This document shows, piece by piece, positions 39,255 through 47,354 of a DNA stretch of 64,000 nt. Positions within the stretch are counted from its first letter, which is position 1, and every line of letters begins with the position of its first letter. This DNA is from JAWKWH01 sp963669285. GTDB lineage: Bacteria; Pseudomonadota; Alphaproteobacteria; Rhizobiales; Rhizobiaceae. A program made the translations under genes and the position numbers. Location of the stretch: positions 248,001 through 312,000 of the forward strand of contig CAXXSI010000030.1 in the NCBI GenBank assembly GCA_963669285.2, in the 5' to 3' direction. The notes under the pieces were generated by a model that saw only the letters and a program-made list of their open reading frames with translations, searched no databases and had not been told where the DNA came from.

Positions 39255-39767
39255 TCAGGAATCCTGTTTGGCCAGGCCAACTCGCAAATCGGTGGCCTTG
39301 TAGATGGGGTCACCGTCAGCTTTTAGCCAGCCGTCAGCAATTCCCAAAACCAGGCGGCCCCGCATCACGCGCTTGAAGTCGACGCCGTACTCCACCAGTT
39401 TGGTTTTCGGTGTCACCATGCCCTTGAACTTCACCTCTCCGGTCGACAATGCCATTCCCCTGCCAGGCTCGCCAAGCCAGCCGAGAAAAAAGCCCGTCAT
39501 TTGCCAGAGCGCATCCAGGCCGAGACAACCCGGCATGACCGGATTTCCGGGAAAATGGCAAGGAAAGAACCAGTGATCGGGTTTGATGACGAAATCGGCG
39601 CGGACACAGCCTTTGCCATGTTCCCCGCCATCCTCGCTGATATCCGTGATGCGGTCGAACATCAGCATCGGCGGTGAAGGAAGTTGCGCATTACCGGGAC
39701 CAAACAGATCTCCCCGGCTGCAAGCCAGCAGATCCTCATAGCCATAGCTCGACTTTCGTTCGGTCAT
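39255..39767 (-). CDS. fabA: 3-hydroxydecanoyl-ACP dehydratase/isomerase
   Basis: 170 residues. Hot-dog fold with catalytic His in PCHFPGNPVMPGC and Asp in GLDALWQ. It introduces the cis double bond at C10. First gene of fabA-fabB-fabI; AAAGGGAGCTTAC precedes its ATG. Divergent from irr, an arrangement conserved in rhizobia. Confidence 0.96.
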   Translation of the reverse strand: MTERKSSYGYEDLLACSRGDLFGPGNAQLPSPPMLMFDRITDISEDGGEHGKGCVRADFVIKPDHWFFPCHFPGNPVMPGCLGLDALWQMTGFFLGWLGEPGRGMALSTGEVKFKGMVTPKTKLVEYGVDFKRVMRGRLVLGIADGWLKADGDPIYKATDLRVGLAKQDS

Positions 39768-39910
39768 GTAAGCTCCCTTTGCCCCAATATCTCCAGCAGC
39801 GGCGTTCCTGAACGGCTATCTACCGGTGCCATTTCCTATCACAGCTTGTTTCGTGCCGGAAACCATAGATTGCGGTTTTTGATAACCAAATTCGCGATCA
39901 TTGCCCACTA

Positions 39911-39939
39911 TTGATCGACAACTGCCAAACGAATATATT
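39911..39939 (+). promoter_or_regulatory. Candidate irr promoter
   Basis: TTGATC (39911-39916), exactly 17 bases, then TATATT (39934-39939). Transcription would begin about 70 bases before the irr ATG. No ICE-type or Fur-box palindrome is obvious near it. Confidence 0.5.
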
Positions 39940-40014
39940 CCGCATACAATTGCGCCTCTGCCGAGTATTCAGACAGCGGTTCAATGTCATGTCTGTTTCT
40001 GATCGAGCCTGTAG

Positions 40015-40443
40015 ATGTCTTTCGAATTCAACAACTCACTGGCCACCGCGGAGGAGCGTATTCGCAACGCCGGACTGCGGCCGACACGACAGCGTATAGC
40101 CTTGGCCGAACTATTGTTTGCGCGCGGCAACAGGCACCTTGTTGCCGAGGAGTTGCATGCCGAGGCCGAATCCGCCGGCTACACGATGTCGTTGGCGACC
40201 GTCTACAATACGCTGCATCAATTCACCGAGGCAGGCATGTTGCGGGTGCTGGCCATAGAGGGCGCACGCACCTATTTCGATACCAACACCTCAGACCACC
40301 AGCATTTCTTTGTTGAAGGTGAAAACACCGTCCATGACATTGTTGGCGGACCATTTACGGTTTCCAACCTACCGGAGCCTCCCGAAGGTATGGAAGTTGC
40401 GAACGTGGATGTTGTTATTCGGCTTCGCAGAAAAAACAGCTGA
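40015..40443 (+). CDS. irr: Fur-family iron response regulator Irr
   Basis: 142 residues. Winged helix with GLRPTRQRIALAELLF and SLATVYNTLHQFTEAGML (recognition helix), then DTNTSDHQHFFVEGEN with the His-rich metal/haem-associated stretch. Irr represses or activates iron and haem genes under iron limitation and is degraded on haem binding in Bradyrhizobium. Location divergent from fabA supports Irr over Fur or Zur. The N-terminus lacks an obvious haem regulatory Cys-Pro motif. Confidence 0.9.
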   Translation: MSFEFNNSLATAEERIRNAGLRPTRQRIALAELLFARGNRHLVAEELHAEAESAGYTMSLATVYNTLHQFTEAGMLRVLAIEGARTYFDTNTSDHQHFFVEGENTVHDIVGGPFTVSNLPEPPEGMEVANVDVVIRLRRKNS

Positions 40444-40463
40444 GCCTAAAAGCCCACGATCAT

Positions 40464-41051
40464 TCAATCCTGGTAGGTTTCGCCAGGATAGGCTCCCCAG
40501 ACGGAAGCCTGCTTCATCCAGCCCTTGTGGCCCTTGAACGTTATTTCGCACCAGTCGCCGTTACACAGATGGATACGGCCTATCGTACCCGGTTCGACCA
40601 TGGCGACTGCCTTGGCGCTTTCTTCGGGTTCCGACAATAGCGCGACGGTCGCTTTTTTGCCCTTGTGCCACGGTGCAGCCATGCCGGTTCGCCGGCCGGA
40701 GAGCAGCGATTGGTAGATCCATCCTTCCGTACCCTCGGAATCGCGAACCCGGCGCCAGTTGTCATATTCCTGTATGATCTCAAGCGGCAAACCGGATTTC
40801 AGATACAGCCACTCGACGGAATAATCGCGCCCCGGACCGATCCGCATGTTGACGCGGCTTGATTTCAGGCTGACAAACCGCGGCAATGGCAGACCGCTCT
40901 GTCCGCGCTGAATTGAACCTGTTGTCTGAGCCAATGCGGTGGAAGGCACTGCGATGTTCAGCGATGATGCCGAGATCGCGACGGCAAATGCCAAGATCGT
41001 AGCTGGAAAATTCACGGAAATCGTACGCGACACGAGTAAGGTCCTTATCAT
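40464..41051 (-). CDS. Exported SH3-domain protein
   Basis: 195 residues from ATG 41051; an in-frame TTG at 41117 adds 22 residues but has no ribosome site. A signal peptide (about residues 1-42, ending ALAQ) precedes two bacterial SH3-like repeats, the first with SSRVNMRIGPGRDYSVEWLY and GWIYQSLLSGRR, the second ending WCEITFKGHKGWMKQASVWG. Such domains often bind peptidoglycan. Convergent with irr (20 bases apart) and divergent from the dehydrogenase. Confidence 0.85.
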   Translation of the reverse strand: MIRTLLVSRTISVNFPATILAFAVAISASSLNIAVPSTALAQTTGSIQRGQSGLPLPRFVSLKSSRVNMRIGPGRDYSVEWLYLKSGLPLEIIQEYDNWRRVRDSEGTEGWIYQSLLSGRRTGMAAPWHKGKKATVALLSEPEESAKAVAMVEPGTIGRIHLCNGDWCEITFKGHKGWMKQASVWGAYPGETYQD

Positions 41052-41218
41052 TTCGAAACTGGCCAAGAATGCGCGCCGACATAACCGTGTTCGCCGCGCG
41101 AGCTTTTCCTTTGTCAACGAGCCATCGTCTTGTTAGACAGGGACGAGGCTCGGACGTCGCCCAAGTGTCGCCTGTCTTGGTTAACGACATCTCAACAACG
41201 CCGCTATTTGAGGAATCC

Positions 41219-42220
41219 ATGACCGGCAAAAAGAAGCCCAAAGTCATCATTACCCGCAAACTGCCCGATCCCGTCGAGACGCGTATGTGCGAACTGTTCG
41301 ACACGGATCTCAACATCGACGATTCACCGATGACGCAACCGCAACTGGTCGCGGCGTTCAAGGAAGCCGATGTCGTCGTGCCGACGGTCACCGACCGCAT
41401 TGACAAGGCGCTGATCGACCAGGCGGGTCCAAATCTGAAGATGATCGCCAATTTCGGCAATGGGGTCGACAACATAGACGTCAGTGCCGCTGCCAAAAAG
41501 GGAATTACCGTCACCAACACGCCGAATGTCCTCAACGAGGACACCGCCGACATGACCCTTGCGCTGATGTTGGCTGTTCCGCGGCGATTGACCGAAGGCG
41601 CGAACCTGCTGATGGCGGACGGCAAATGGTCCGGCTGGTCGCCGACCTGGATGCTTGGTCATCGGATATGGGGCAAGCGGCTGGGTATCGTCGGCATGGG
41701 GCGGATTGGTACCGCTGTTGCCCATCGGGCAAAGGCGTTTGGCCTGTCGATCCACTATCACAATCGCAATCGTGTGTCGGAAGCCACCGAGGAAGAACTC
41801 GAGGCGACCTATTGGGAAAGCCTCGACCAGATGTTGGCGCGCATGGACATCATTTCCGTCAACTGCCCGTATACGCCCGCAACCTTTCACCTGTTGTCGG
41901 CGCGGCGGCTTGAACTGATGCAACCCACCGCATTTATCGTCAACACGGCGCGTGGCGAGATCATCGATGAAGATGCTCTCATTTCACTGATAGAACAGGG
42001 AAGAATTGCCGGAGCGGGCCTGGACGTTTTCGAGCACGAACCGGCCGTCAATCCGAAACTGGTGAAACTCGCCAATCAGGGCAAGATGGTCATTCTGCCG
42101 CATATGGGTTCGGCGACGATCGAGGGCCGGATTGACATGGGCGAAACGGTGATCGTCAACATCCGCACGTTCTACGACGGGCACAGGCCGCCCGACAGGG
42201 TTTTGCCCTCGCTGATTTAA
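41219..42220 (+). CDS. D-isomer 2-hydroxyacid dehydrogenase (glyoxylate/hydroxypyruvate reductase-like)
   Basis: 333 residues from ATG 41219 (GAGGAATCC upstream; a longer frame from 41069 overlaps the SH3 gene region). Rossmann motif GMGRIGTAVAHRAKAFG; catalytic Arg in NTARGEIIDEDAL; Glu in FEHEPAVN; His in LPHMGSATIEGR. Rhizobial homologues reduce glyoxylate or hydroxypyruvate, or oxidise D-glycerate. Its stop overlaps the stop of the convergent acnX small-subunit gene by four bases. Confidence 0.88.
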   Translation: MTGKKKPKVIITRKLPDPVETRMCELFDTDLNIDDSPMTQPQLVAAFKEADVVVPTVTDRIDKALIDQAGPNLKMIANFGNGVDNIDVSAAAKKGITVTNTPNVLNEDTADMTLALMLAVPRRLTEGANLLMADGKWSGWSPTWMLGHRIWGKRLGIVGMGRIGTAVAHRAKAFGLSIHYHNRNRVSEATEEELEATYWESLDQMLARMDIISVNCPYTPATFHLLSARRLELMQPTAFIVNTARGEIIDEDALISLIEQGRIAGAGLDVFEHEPAVNPKLVKLANQGKMVILPHMGSATIEGRIDMGETVIVNIRTFYDGHRPPDRVLPSLI

Positions 42221-42633
42221 CGACCGGCTGTCAGTTCACCGCCGGCACCGATCCGCACATATTCGTCGGAAAATTCGGCATATGTCTCCTTGCCAAGGCG
42301 CAGCGCGGGCGGGATGGCAAGGTCAAGCTCCCGTGCTGCAAGCAGACCCAGAAGCAGGATTGCGTCCGGCTGATCGAGAACGATGGCCGCCGGCGCCTTG
42401 CCCGCATAGACAAGCTCCAGCAGAATGGTCGATGCGGTCGATGAACCGATTGTCGCAGGAACAAACAACACCTTGCCGGCAATATTCTTGCCGCATTGGG
42501 GATGTCGGACATCGATGATCGCACCGGTCTTGGGATCGACACCTCCCCAGAAGCTGATCGGCGCCGTGAGAACCAGCGCTTCACCTTCTGCCGGACCGCT
42601 TTCGATCACGATATCTGCCGTTTCCTGTTTCAC
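42217..42633 (-). CDS. Aconitase X small (swivel) subunit
   Basis: 138 residues from GTG 42633, which overlaps the large-subunit stop (GTGTGA). The sequence shows the DUF126 swivel domain: SFWGGVDPKTGAIIDVRHPQ and VPATIGSSTASTILLEL. Bacterial two-subunit AcnX enzymes studied so far act as cis-3-hydroxy-L-proline dehydratases. The tight overlap with the large subunit supports a heteromer. Confidence 0.88.
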   Translation of the reverse strand: MKQETADIVIESGPAEGEALVLTAPISFWGGVDPKTGAIIDVRHPQCGKNIAGKVLFVPATIGSSTASTILLELVYAGKAPAAIVLDQPDAILLLGLLAARELDLAIPPALRLGKETYAEFSDEYVRIGAGGELTAGR

Positions 42634-43883
42634 ACGCGGCCCTCGGTGAGAACCGGCCTGCCGGCAATCGCGCTTTCCACGCATTCCGCAAGCGAACCGT
42701 AGAGCACCGCATATCCGGTGTTGCCCGGCGCATAATGCGCGAACTTCCCGGAATTGGTCATCAAAACGCTGCCCGGATTCTCCGGCAGGATGGGCGTGAC
42801 GACTATGCAGGTATCGGCGACAATGGTCACGCCGAGCGTTTCAAGCCGGGCGCGGACACCATTGGCTTCCAGTTTCGAAAGAACATGTCTGCCCGTGCAG
42901 GCATAAAGCGGCACGTTGAGCTGGCGCCCGTTCAAAATCTGCTCAAGGCGTTGAAATTCCTCGGCTGAAAGATGCGGGCTGCCGACCGCGACTGCATCAA
43001 TCCGGTCCGGGTTTTCCGTCGTGGAAAGCGTTCGACGTGCTTCACTGACCATCTGTTGTGTCACCTGGATGACGTGTTCGGGCCTTTGCCCGCCGCCGGC
43101 GGTTTCCACCGTTGCGGCTTCGGGTGTAATGCCGGCGATGTGAAACAGGCCGACCGCTCCCGATGATGCCGCCGCTGCCCCGAAAGCCTTCAACTGATCC
43201 TCATCCGGTTTTGCGGAAATGCCGTCAATAACGCCGATATCATGGCCGGCAACTCGGCCAAAAAGGTTGCCCAATATCGGCCACGCGGTTTCGGACGCCA
43301 GAAATTCGCTCGAGAGTTGCCCGACGTCGAAGACGAACGTGGCGACCCTGTTTTCCGGTCTGTGCAAGCCGAAATCCGGCGCCTTGCCGGCAATCGCGGA
43401 GGCGATGTCCAGCAGGTCGCCATATCGGTTCGTTCGCGCACCCAACACCGAGTTGCAAAAGACCACCGCGTTGGATTCGCCCCAGGCAACATCGGTTCCT
43501 TTTTCCGGCCTGTGCCCGGCCTGATAGGGGGCGCAAGTCCATGTCGGGCTGCAACCAAGGTCGAGATAAGCGCGCATCATCCGCTTCGCCATGGCGCGGT
43601 CGTGCTCTGGTAACAACTGCCTGGAACAACCGGTCAAATCCAGCGCGCCGACATTGAGCGTGGACGGCACCGCCACCCTCGCACCACCGGCTACGAGTTT
43701 TTCAGCGAAGATTGTTCCGGAATCGCCGTGATAGACCGCACCATCGATATGCGCCGACTTGATCGGAATCAGACGTGTCGCGCCAAGCAGCCCGGCCGCG
43801 TCCCTGACAAGCCGCAATGCCATGGCGGCACCATCGTCTCCCGCGGCGATGATCCGTTCTTCATCGGAAAGATCAACCGCCAT
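42630..43883 (-). CDS. Aconitase X large subunit, probable cis-3-hydroxy-L-proline dehydratase
   Basis: 417 residues, DUF521 domain. Conserved blocks include LIPIKSAHIDGAVYHGDSG, STLNVGALDL, TCAPYQAGHRP (Cys ligand candidate), WGESNAVVFCNSVLGARTNR and YACTGRHVL. The family is named for aconitase; characterised members dehydrate cis-3-hydroxyproline and some archaeal ones act on mevalonate 5-phosphate. Bacterial context and the split subunits favour the hydroxyproline activity. It lies five bases after moeB. Confidence 0.85.
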   Translation of the reverse strand: MAVDLSDEERIIAAGDDGAAMALRLVRDAAGLLGATRLIPIKSAHIDGAVYHGDSGTIFAEKLVAGGARVAVPSTLNVGALDLTGCSRQLLPEHDRAMAKRMMRAYLDLGCSPTWTCAPYQAGHRPEKGTDVAWGESNAVVFCNSVLGARTNRYGDLLDIASAIAGKAPDFGLHRPENRVATFVFDVGQLSSEFLASETAWPILGNLFGRVAGHDIGVIDGISAKPDEDQLKAFGAAAASSGAVGLFHIAGITPEAATVETAGGGQRPEHVIQVTQQMVSEARRTLSTTENPDRIDAVAVGSPHLSAEEFQRLEQILNGRQLNVPLYACTGRHVLSKLEANGVRARLETLGVTIVADTCIVVTPILPENPGSVLMTNSGKFAHYAPGNTGYAVLYGSLAECVESAIAGRPVLTEGRV

Positions 43884-43888
43884 TGGTG

Positions 43889-44662
43889 TTACCGCCCCGA
43901 GGTGGACCGGTAGCGAACCGTATCAAAACGGCCGGCCAGAGCGTCGAACAGCAACAGGCGGCCAACCAATGGTTCTCCGGCGCCCGTAATCAGCTTGATG
44001 ACTTCCATTGCCTGCAGGGTTCCCATCACACCGGTGAGCGCGCCGATAATGCCTGCTTCCGCGCAGGAGGGGACCGTTCCCGCCGGTGGAGGGGCGGGGA
44101 AGATGTCGCGGTATGTGGGGTTAGGAGCGCCGTCATTGCTGGTTTCCCAGGGCTTGAGTACCGTCAACGAACCGTCGAAACGGCCAACGGCGGCCGTTAC
44201 CAGTGGCTTCCTGAGCTGCGCGGCAGTATCGGCGACCAAATAGCGCGTATCAAAATTATCCGATCCGTCGGCGACGATATCGTATTGCGAGATCAATTTT
44301 TCGGCGTTTGACGCATCGAGCCGACATTGGTGTGTTGTAACGGCGACATGCGGATTGACAGCGTTGATCGCCTGTACGGCACTGTCGACTTTTGGCTCGC
44401 CGACTGCGTCACTCGAGTGAATGACTTGTCGCTGCAGATTGGAAAGTGAAACCACGTCGTCGTCGACGATGCCGAGGGTGCCGACGCCAGCTGCAGCAAG
44501 GTATTGCAGGACTGGTGCGCCGAGGCCGCCCGCGCCGACCGTCAGCACGCGGGCGCGTTTCAGCTTTTGCTGCCCGGCCCCTCCAATCTCGGGCAACACG
44601 ATATGGCGTGCGTAACGTTCCAGTTCTTCGCCCGACAGCGGTGGTTGTTCGTGATGGTTCAT
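43889..44662 (-). CDS. moeB: HesA/MoeB/ThiF family adenylyltransferase
   Basis: 257 residues. Nucleotide-binding loop VGAGGLGAPVLQYLAAAGVG, then DDDVVSLSNLQRQVIH and ADGSDNFDTRYLVAD, and PSCAEAGIIGALTGVMG. It activates the C-terminus of MoaD (or ThiS) by adenylation. The usual Cys-x2-Cys zinc pair before the CAEAG block is not seen (RDIFPAPPPAG there). MoeB versus ThiF cannot be settled from context. Confidence 0.85.
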   Translation of the reverse strand: MNHHEQPPLSGEELERYARHIVLPEIGGAGQQKLKRARVLTVGAGGLGAPVLQYLAAAGVGTLGIVDDDVVSLSNLQRQVIHSSDAVGEPKVDSAVQAINAVNPHVAVTTHQCRLDASNAEKLISQYDIVADGSDNFDTRYLVADTAAQLRKPLVTAAVGRFDGSLTVLKPWETSNDGAPNPTYRDIFPAPPPAGTVPSCAEAGIIGALTGVMGTLQAMEVIKLITGAGEPLVGRLLLFDALAGRFDTVRYRSTSGR

Positions 44663-44735
44663 GCGACCGATCTTATCGCGGCATGGAGAAGGTGTCAGTC
44701 GGCATTTTCACGCACCGTGTCGCCCCACGGTCCTG

Positions 44736-44756
44736 GCCGGGACACAAAATCCCGGC
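44736..44756 (-). terminator. Hairpin between recF and moeB
   Basis: GCCGGGA / TCCCGGC, 7-base perfect arms with a 7-base loop, about 17 bases past the recF stop on the minus strand. No clear T tract follows, so it is at best a weak terminator. Confidence 0.35.
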
Positions 44757-44772
44757 GCTCAAACGATTCCAT

Positions 44773-45939
44773 TTAGTCCGGATACGCTCTGGCATTGGCC
44801 AGACTGAAAAATTGTCCCTTATCCGATATCGGCGCAAACAGCGATTTGTCCGTGCCGGTCATGAACGATTGCGCATTGAGATCCTCGATGAGCTCGAACA
44901 GCGCGGTTCGGCGATGAATATCCAGATGCGCCGCGATTTCGTCGAGCAGGAGGATGGGCGCCATGCCCGACAGTTCGCCGGTCAGCCGGGCATGCGAAAG
45001 GATCATCCCAACCAGAAGCGCTTTTTGCTCGCCGGTTGAGCACTGTCCTGCCGGCATGTCCTTGGCGGCATGGCGGATCAGCAGGTCGCTTCGATGCGGC
45101 CCCTCCAATGTGCGCCCGGTAATCCGGTCACGGGGGCGGCCGTCACGCAGCGAGCGGCGGAAACCCTCTTCGATATCGCTTGCCGGCCGCTCGCCGATCA
45201 TTGCTTCGAGATTGCCGGCAATCGCGATCGACGCTGCGGGAAACGGGCTGTCTTGGCGAATGGCTCCAACCTTGCTTGCCAGCAGCCGAATGAGTTCAAG
45301 CCGGGCAGCCGCGATCGCCGTAGCGGTTTCCGCCATGACCGCCTCGATGGAATCAAATAAGGCGTCGTCTCCCGCGCCGTCCGACAAGAGCCGGTTTCGG
45401 TTTCGCATGGCTTTTTCATAGTCCACCGCCCGGCGGGCATGCCCCGGGTCGATCGCCAGCACAAGCCGGTCCAGAAATCGGCGGCGGTCGCTTGCCGGGC
45501 CGGTAAACAGCCCGTCCATTGCCGGGGTTATCCATATGACGCGCAGCCACTCCAGTAGCGCATCCGCGGATTTGGCGTTGGCACCATTGATGCGGACCCG
45601 TCGCCCGCCCTCGGCACCGTTCTCCGCGGTTGTGCCGGTGCCGATTTCGGCGGATCCCAGCGGCCCTTCCAGCTTGGCGTGAACCGCGAATCCGCCGATT
45701 GCCCCTTTGCGGGCGACATCGGCCAGTACCGCGCGTCTCATTCCCCGTCCCGGCGTCAGAAACGAGATCGCCTCGAGCAGGTTGGTCTTGCCGGCGCCGT
45801 TCTCACCGGTCAGGACAACCGGCCCGGCCTCCAATTCCAGCGAGAGATGGTCGTAATTTCGGAAATCGGTAAGCTGGAGGTGCGTCAGCGAAACGCGTGG
45901 TGGTGCACTTGAAGTGGCCGGATCATGGTTCGGCGCCAT
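44773..45939 (-). CDS. recF: DNA replication and repair protein RecF
   Basis: 388 residues. SMC-like ATPase: Walker A GENGAGKTNLLEAI near the N-terminus, signature CSTGEQKALLVG, Walker B PILLLDEIAAHLD. RecF helps load RecA at gaps with RecO/RecR. Part of dnaA-dnaN-recF, all in the same direction; dnaN ends 51 bases upstream. Confidence 0.95.
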   Translation of the reverse strand: MAPNHDPATSSAPPRVSLTHLQLTDFRNYDHLSLELEAGPVVLTGENGAGKTNLLEAISFLTPGRGMRRAVLADVARKGAIGGFAVHAKLEGPLGSAEIGTGTTAENGAEGGRRVRINGANAKSADALLEWLRVIWITPAMDGLFTGPASDRRRFLDRLVLAIDPGHARRAVDYEKAMRNRNRLLSDGAGDDALFDSIEAVMAETATAIAAARLELIRLLASKVGAIRQDSPFPAASIAIAGNLEAMIGERPASDIEEGFRRSLRDGRPRDRITGRTLEGPHRSDLLIRHAAKDMPAGQCSTGEQKALLVGMILSHARLTGELSGMAPILLLDEIAAHLDIHRRTALFELIEDLNAQSFMTGTDKSLFAPISDKGQFFSLANARAYPD

Positions 45940-45990
45940 TTTTGACCCTGTTTATGAGTCCATGACTTGAATGGACGGCCATCCGGCTGA

Positions 45991-47109
45991 TCACACCCGC
46001 ATCGGCATCAGCACATAAAGCGCATCATTGTCAGCGGCGTCACGGATCACCGTCGGCGACCCGGAATCGGCCAGCATGAAATGCGCCTCGTCCCCGGTGA
46101 GCTGGCCGGCAACGTCAAGCAGGTAGCGGGCGTTGAAACCGATCTCGATCGGATCGGAAGAATAGTCGGCAGGCAGTTCCTCGGTCGCGCTTCCGGAATC
46201 CGGATTGTTGACGGTCAATGTTACCTGTCCGTCGGCGATTGCCAGCTTCACCGCGCGGCCCCTTTCCGACGAAATGGTCGAAACGCGGTCGACAGCCTGC
46301 GAGAAACTCTGCCGGTCGATGACCAGAGCCTTGTCGTTGCCTGTCGGGATGACGCGTTGGTAATCGGGAAACGTGCCGTCAATCAGCTTTGAGGTGAGGA
46401 TCACACTGCCGATGGTAAACCGGATTTTCGCATCGGATAGTTCGACCGTGACCTTGATATCCGGATCATCCACCAGTTTCTGAAGTTCGCTCACGGTCTT
46501 GCGGGGTACGATGATGCCCGGCATGTCCTCTGAGCCTGCGGGTGCGTCCATCTCGGTGCGCGCAAGCCGGTGTCCGTCCGTGGCGACTGCTCGAAGCTTC
46601 ATCGAGCCGTCGGATTCGATCGCATGAAGATATATCCCGTTCAGATAATAGCGGGTTTCCTCGGTCGAAATCGCAAACTGGGTTTTGTCGATCAGATATT
46701 TGATTTCGGTCGAATCCAGCCGGAAAATATGGCTGAAACTTCCCGCCGACAATTCGGGGAAATCCGACTGCGGCAGACATTGCAGGCGGAAGCTTGCGCG
46801 CCCGGAAATGACCGACATCGCATTGCCGTCTTCATCCGATTTCAGCATCACCTCGGCGCCGTCCGGCAGTTTGCGCACAATATCGTAGAGCAGATGCGCT
46901 GGAACCGTGGTCGCGCCGGCTTGTTCGATCTGGGCGGCGGTGGCTTCCGTGACTTCGAGGTCCAGATCGGTTGCCTTCAGTTCCAGACTGGCTCCGTCTG
47001 CCTTCAACAATACATTCGACAGTATCGGGATCGTGTTGCGCCGTTCCACGACGCGGTGGACGTGATTTAGTGCCTTGAGAAGATTGGACCGTTCCAGAGT
47101 AACGCGCAT
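45991..47109 (-). CDS. dnaN: DNA polymerase III subunit beta (sliding clamp)
   Basis: 372 residues. Three repeated clamp domains: N-terminal MRVTLERSNLLKALNHVHRVVERRNTIPILSN-type opening, and a C-terminal end YVLMPMRV, both canonical. The ring tethers Pol III to DNA. Directly downstream of dnaA in the replication cluster. Confidence 0.97.
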   Translation of the reverse strand: MRVTLERSNLLKALNHVHRVVERRNTIPILSNVLLKADGASLELKATDLDLEVTEATAAQIEQAGATTVPAHLLYDIVRKLPDGAEVMLKSDEDGNAMSVISGRASFRLQCLPQSDFPELSAGSFSHIFRLDSTEIKYLIDKTQFAISTEETRYYLNGIYLHAIESDGSMKLRAVATDGHRLARTEMDAPAGSEDMPGIIVPRKTVSELQKLVDDPDIKVTVELSDAKIRFTIGSVILTSKLIDGTFPDYQRVIPTGNDKALVIDRQSFSQAVDRVSTISSERGRAVKLAIADGQVTLTVNNPDSGSATEELPADYSSDPIEIGFNARYLLDVAGQLTGDEAHFMLADSGSPTVIRDAADNDALYVLMPMRV

Positions 47110-47216
47110 GACAAACCGATCTTGCCTGATAAATCGTTGGATTTGCTATGGGGCGGGTTTCCGCCCCGGAAATCTATAGAATCGTTGCAAAATGACAGGA
47201 AATAGCCCCAAAACGC

Positions 47217-47254
47217 AAGCCCGCGGTGCGGTAGAAACACCGCCCCGCGAGCTT
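47217..47254 (-). terminator. Long stem-loop between dnaA and dnaN
   Basis: Sixteen-base arms (47217-47232 and 47239-47254) around a 6-base loop, with one mismatch and one position that becomes a G-U pair in minus-strand RNA. On the minus strand the stem is followed by GCGTTTT. It could end or attenuate the dnaA transcript; dnaN then needs its own promoter in the 107 bases before its start. Confidence 0.55.
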
Positions 47255-47354
47255 GTTGGGGATAACATCCACCCCCATGGATGTCAGGCCCGCCGCCCCG
47301 CCGGTAAACCCTTCGTATCAGCCCCTGATTATCGCAGTTTCCGTCCGATTTCCA

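Noticed and set aside
47257..47265. DnaA box between dnaA and dnaN
   Set aside because: TTATCCCCA has one mismatch to consensus and is isolated; not enough to call.
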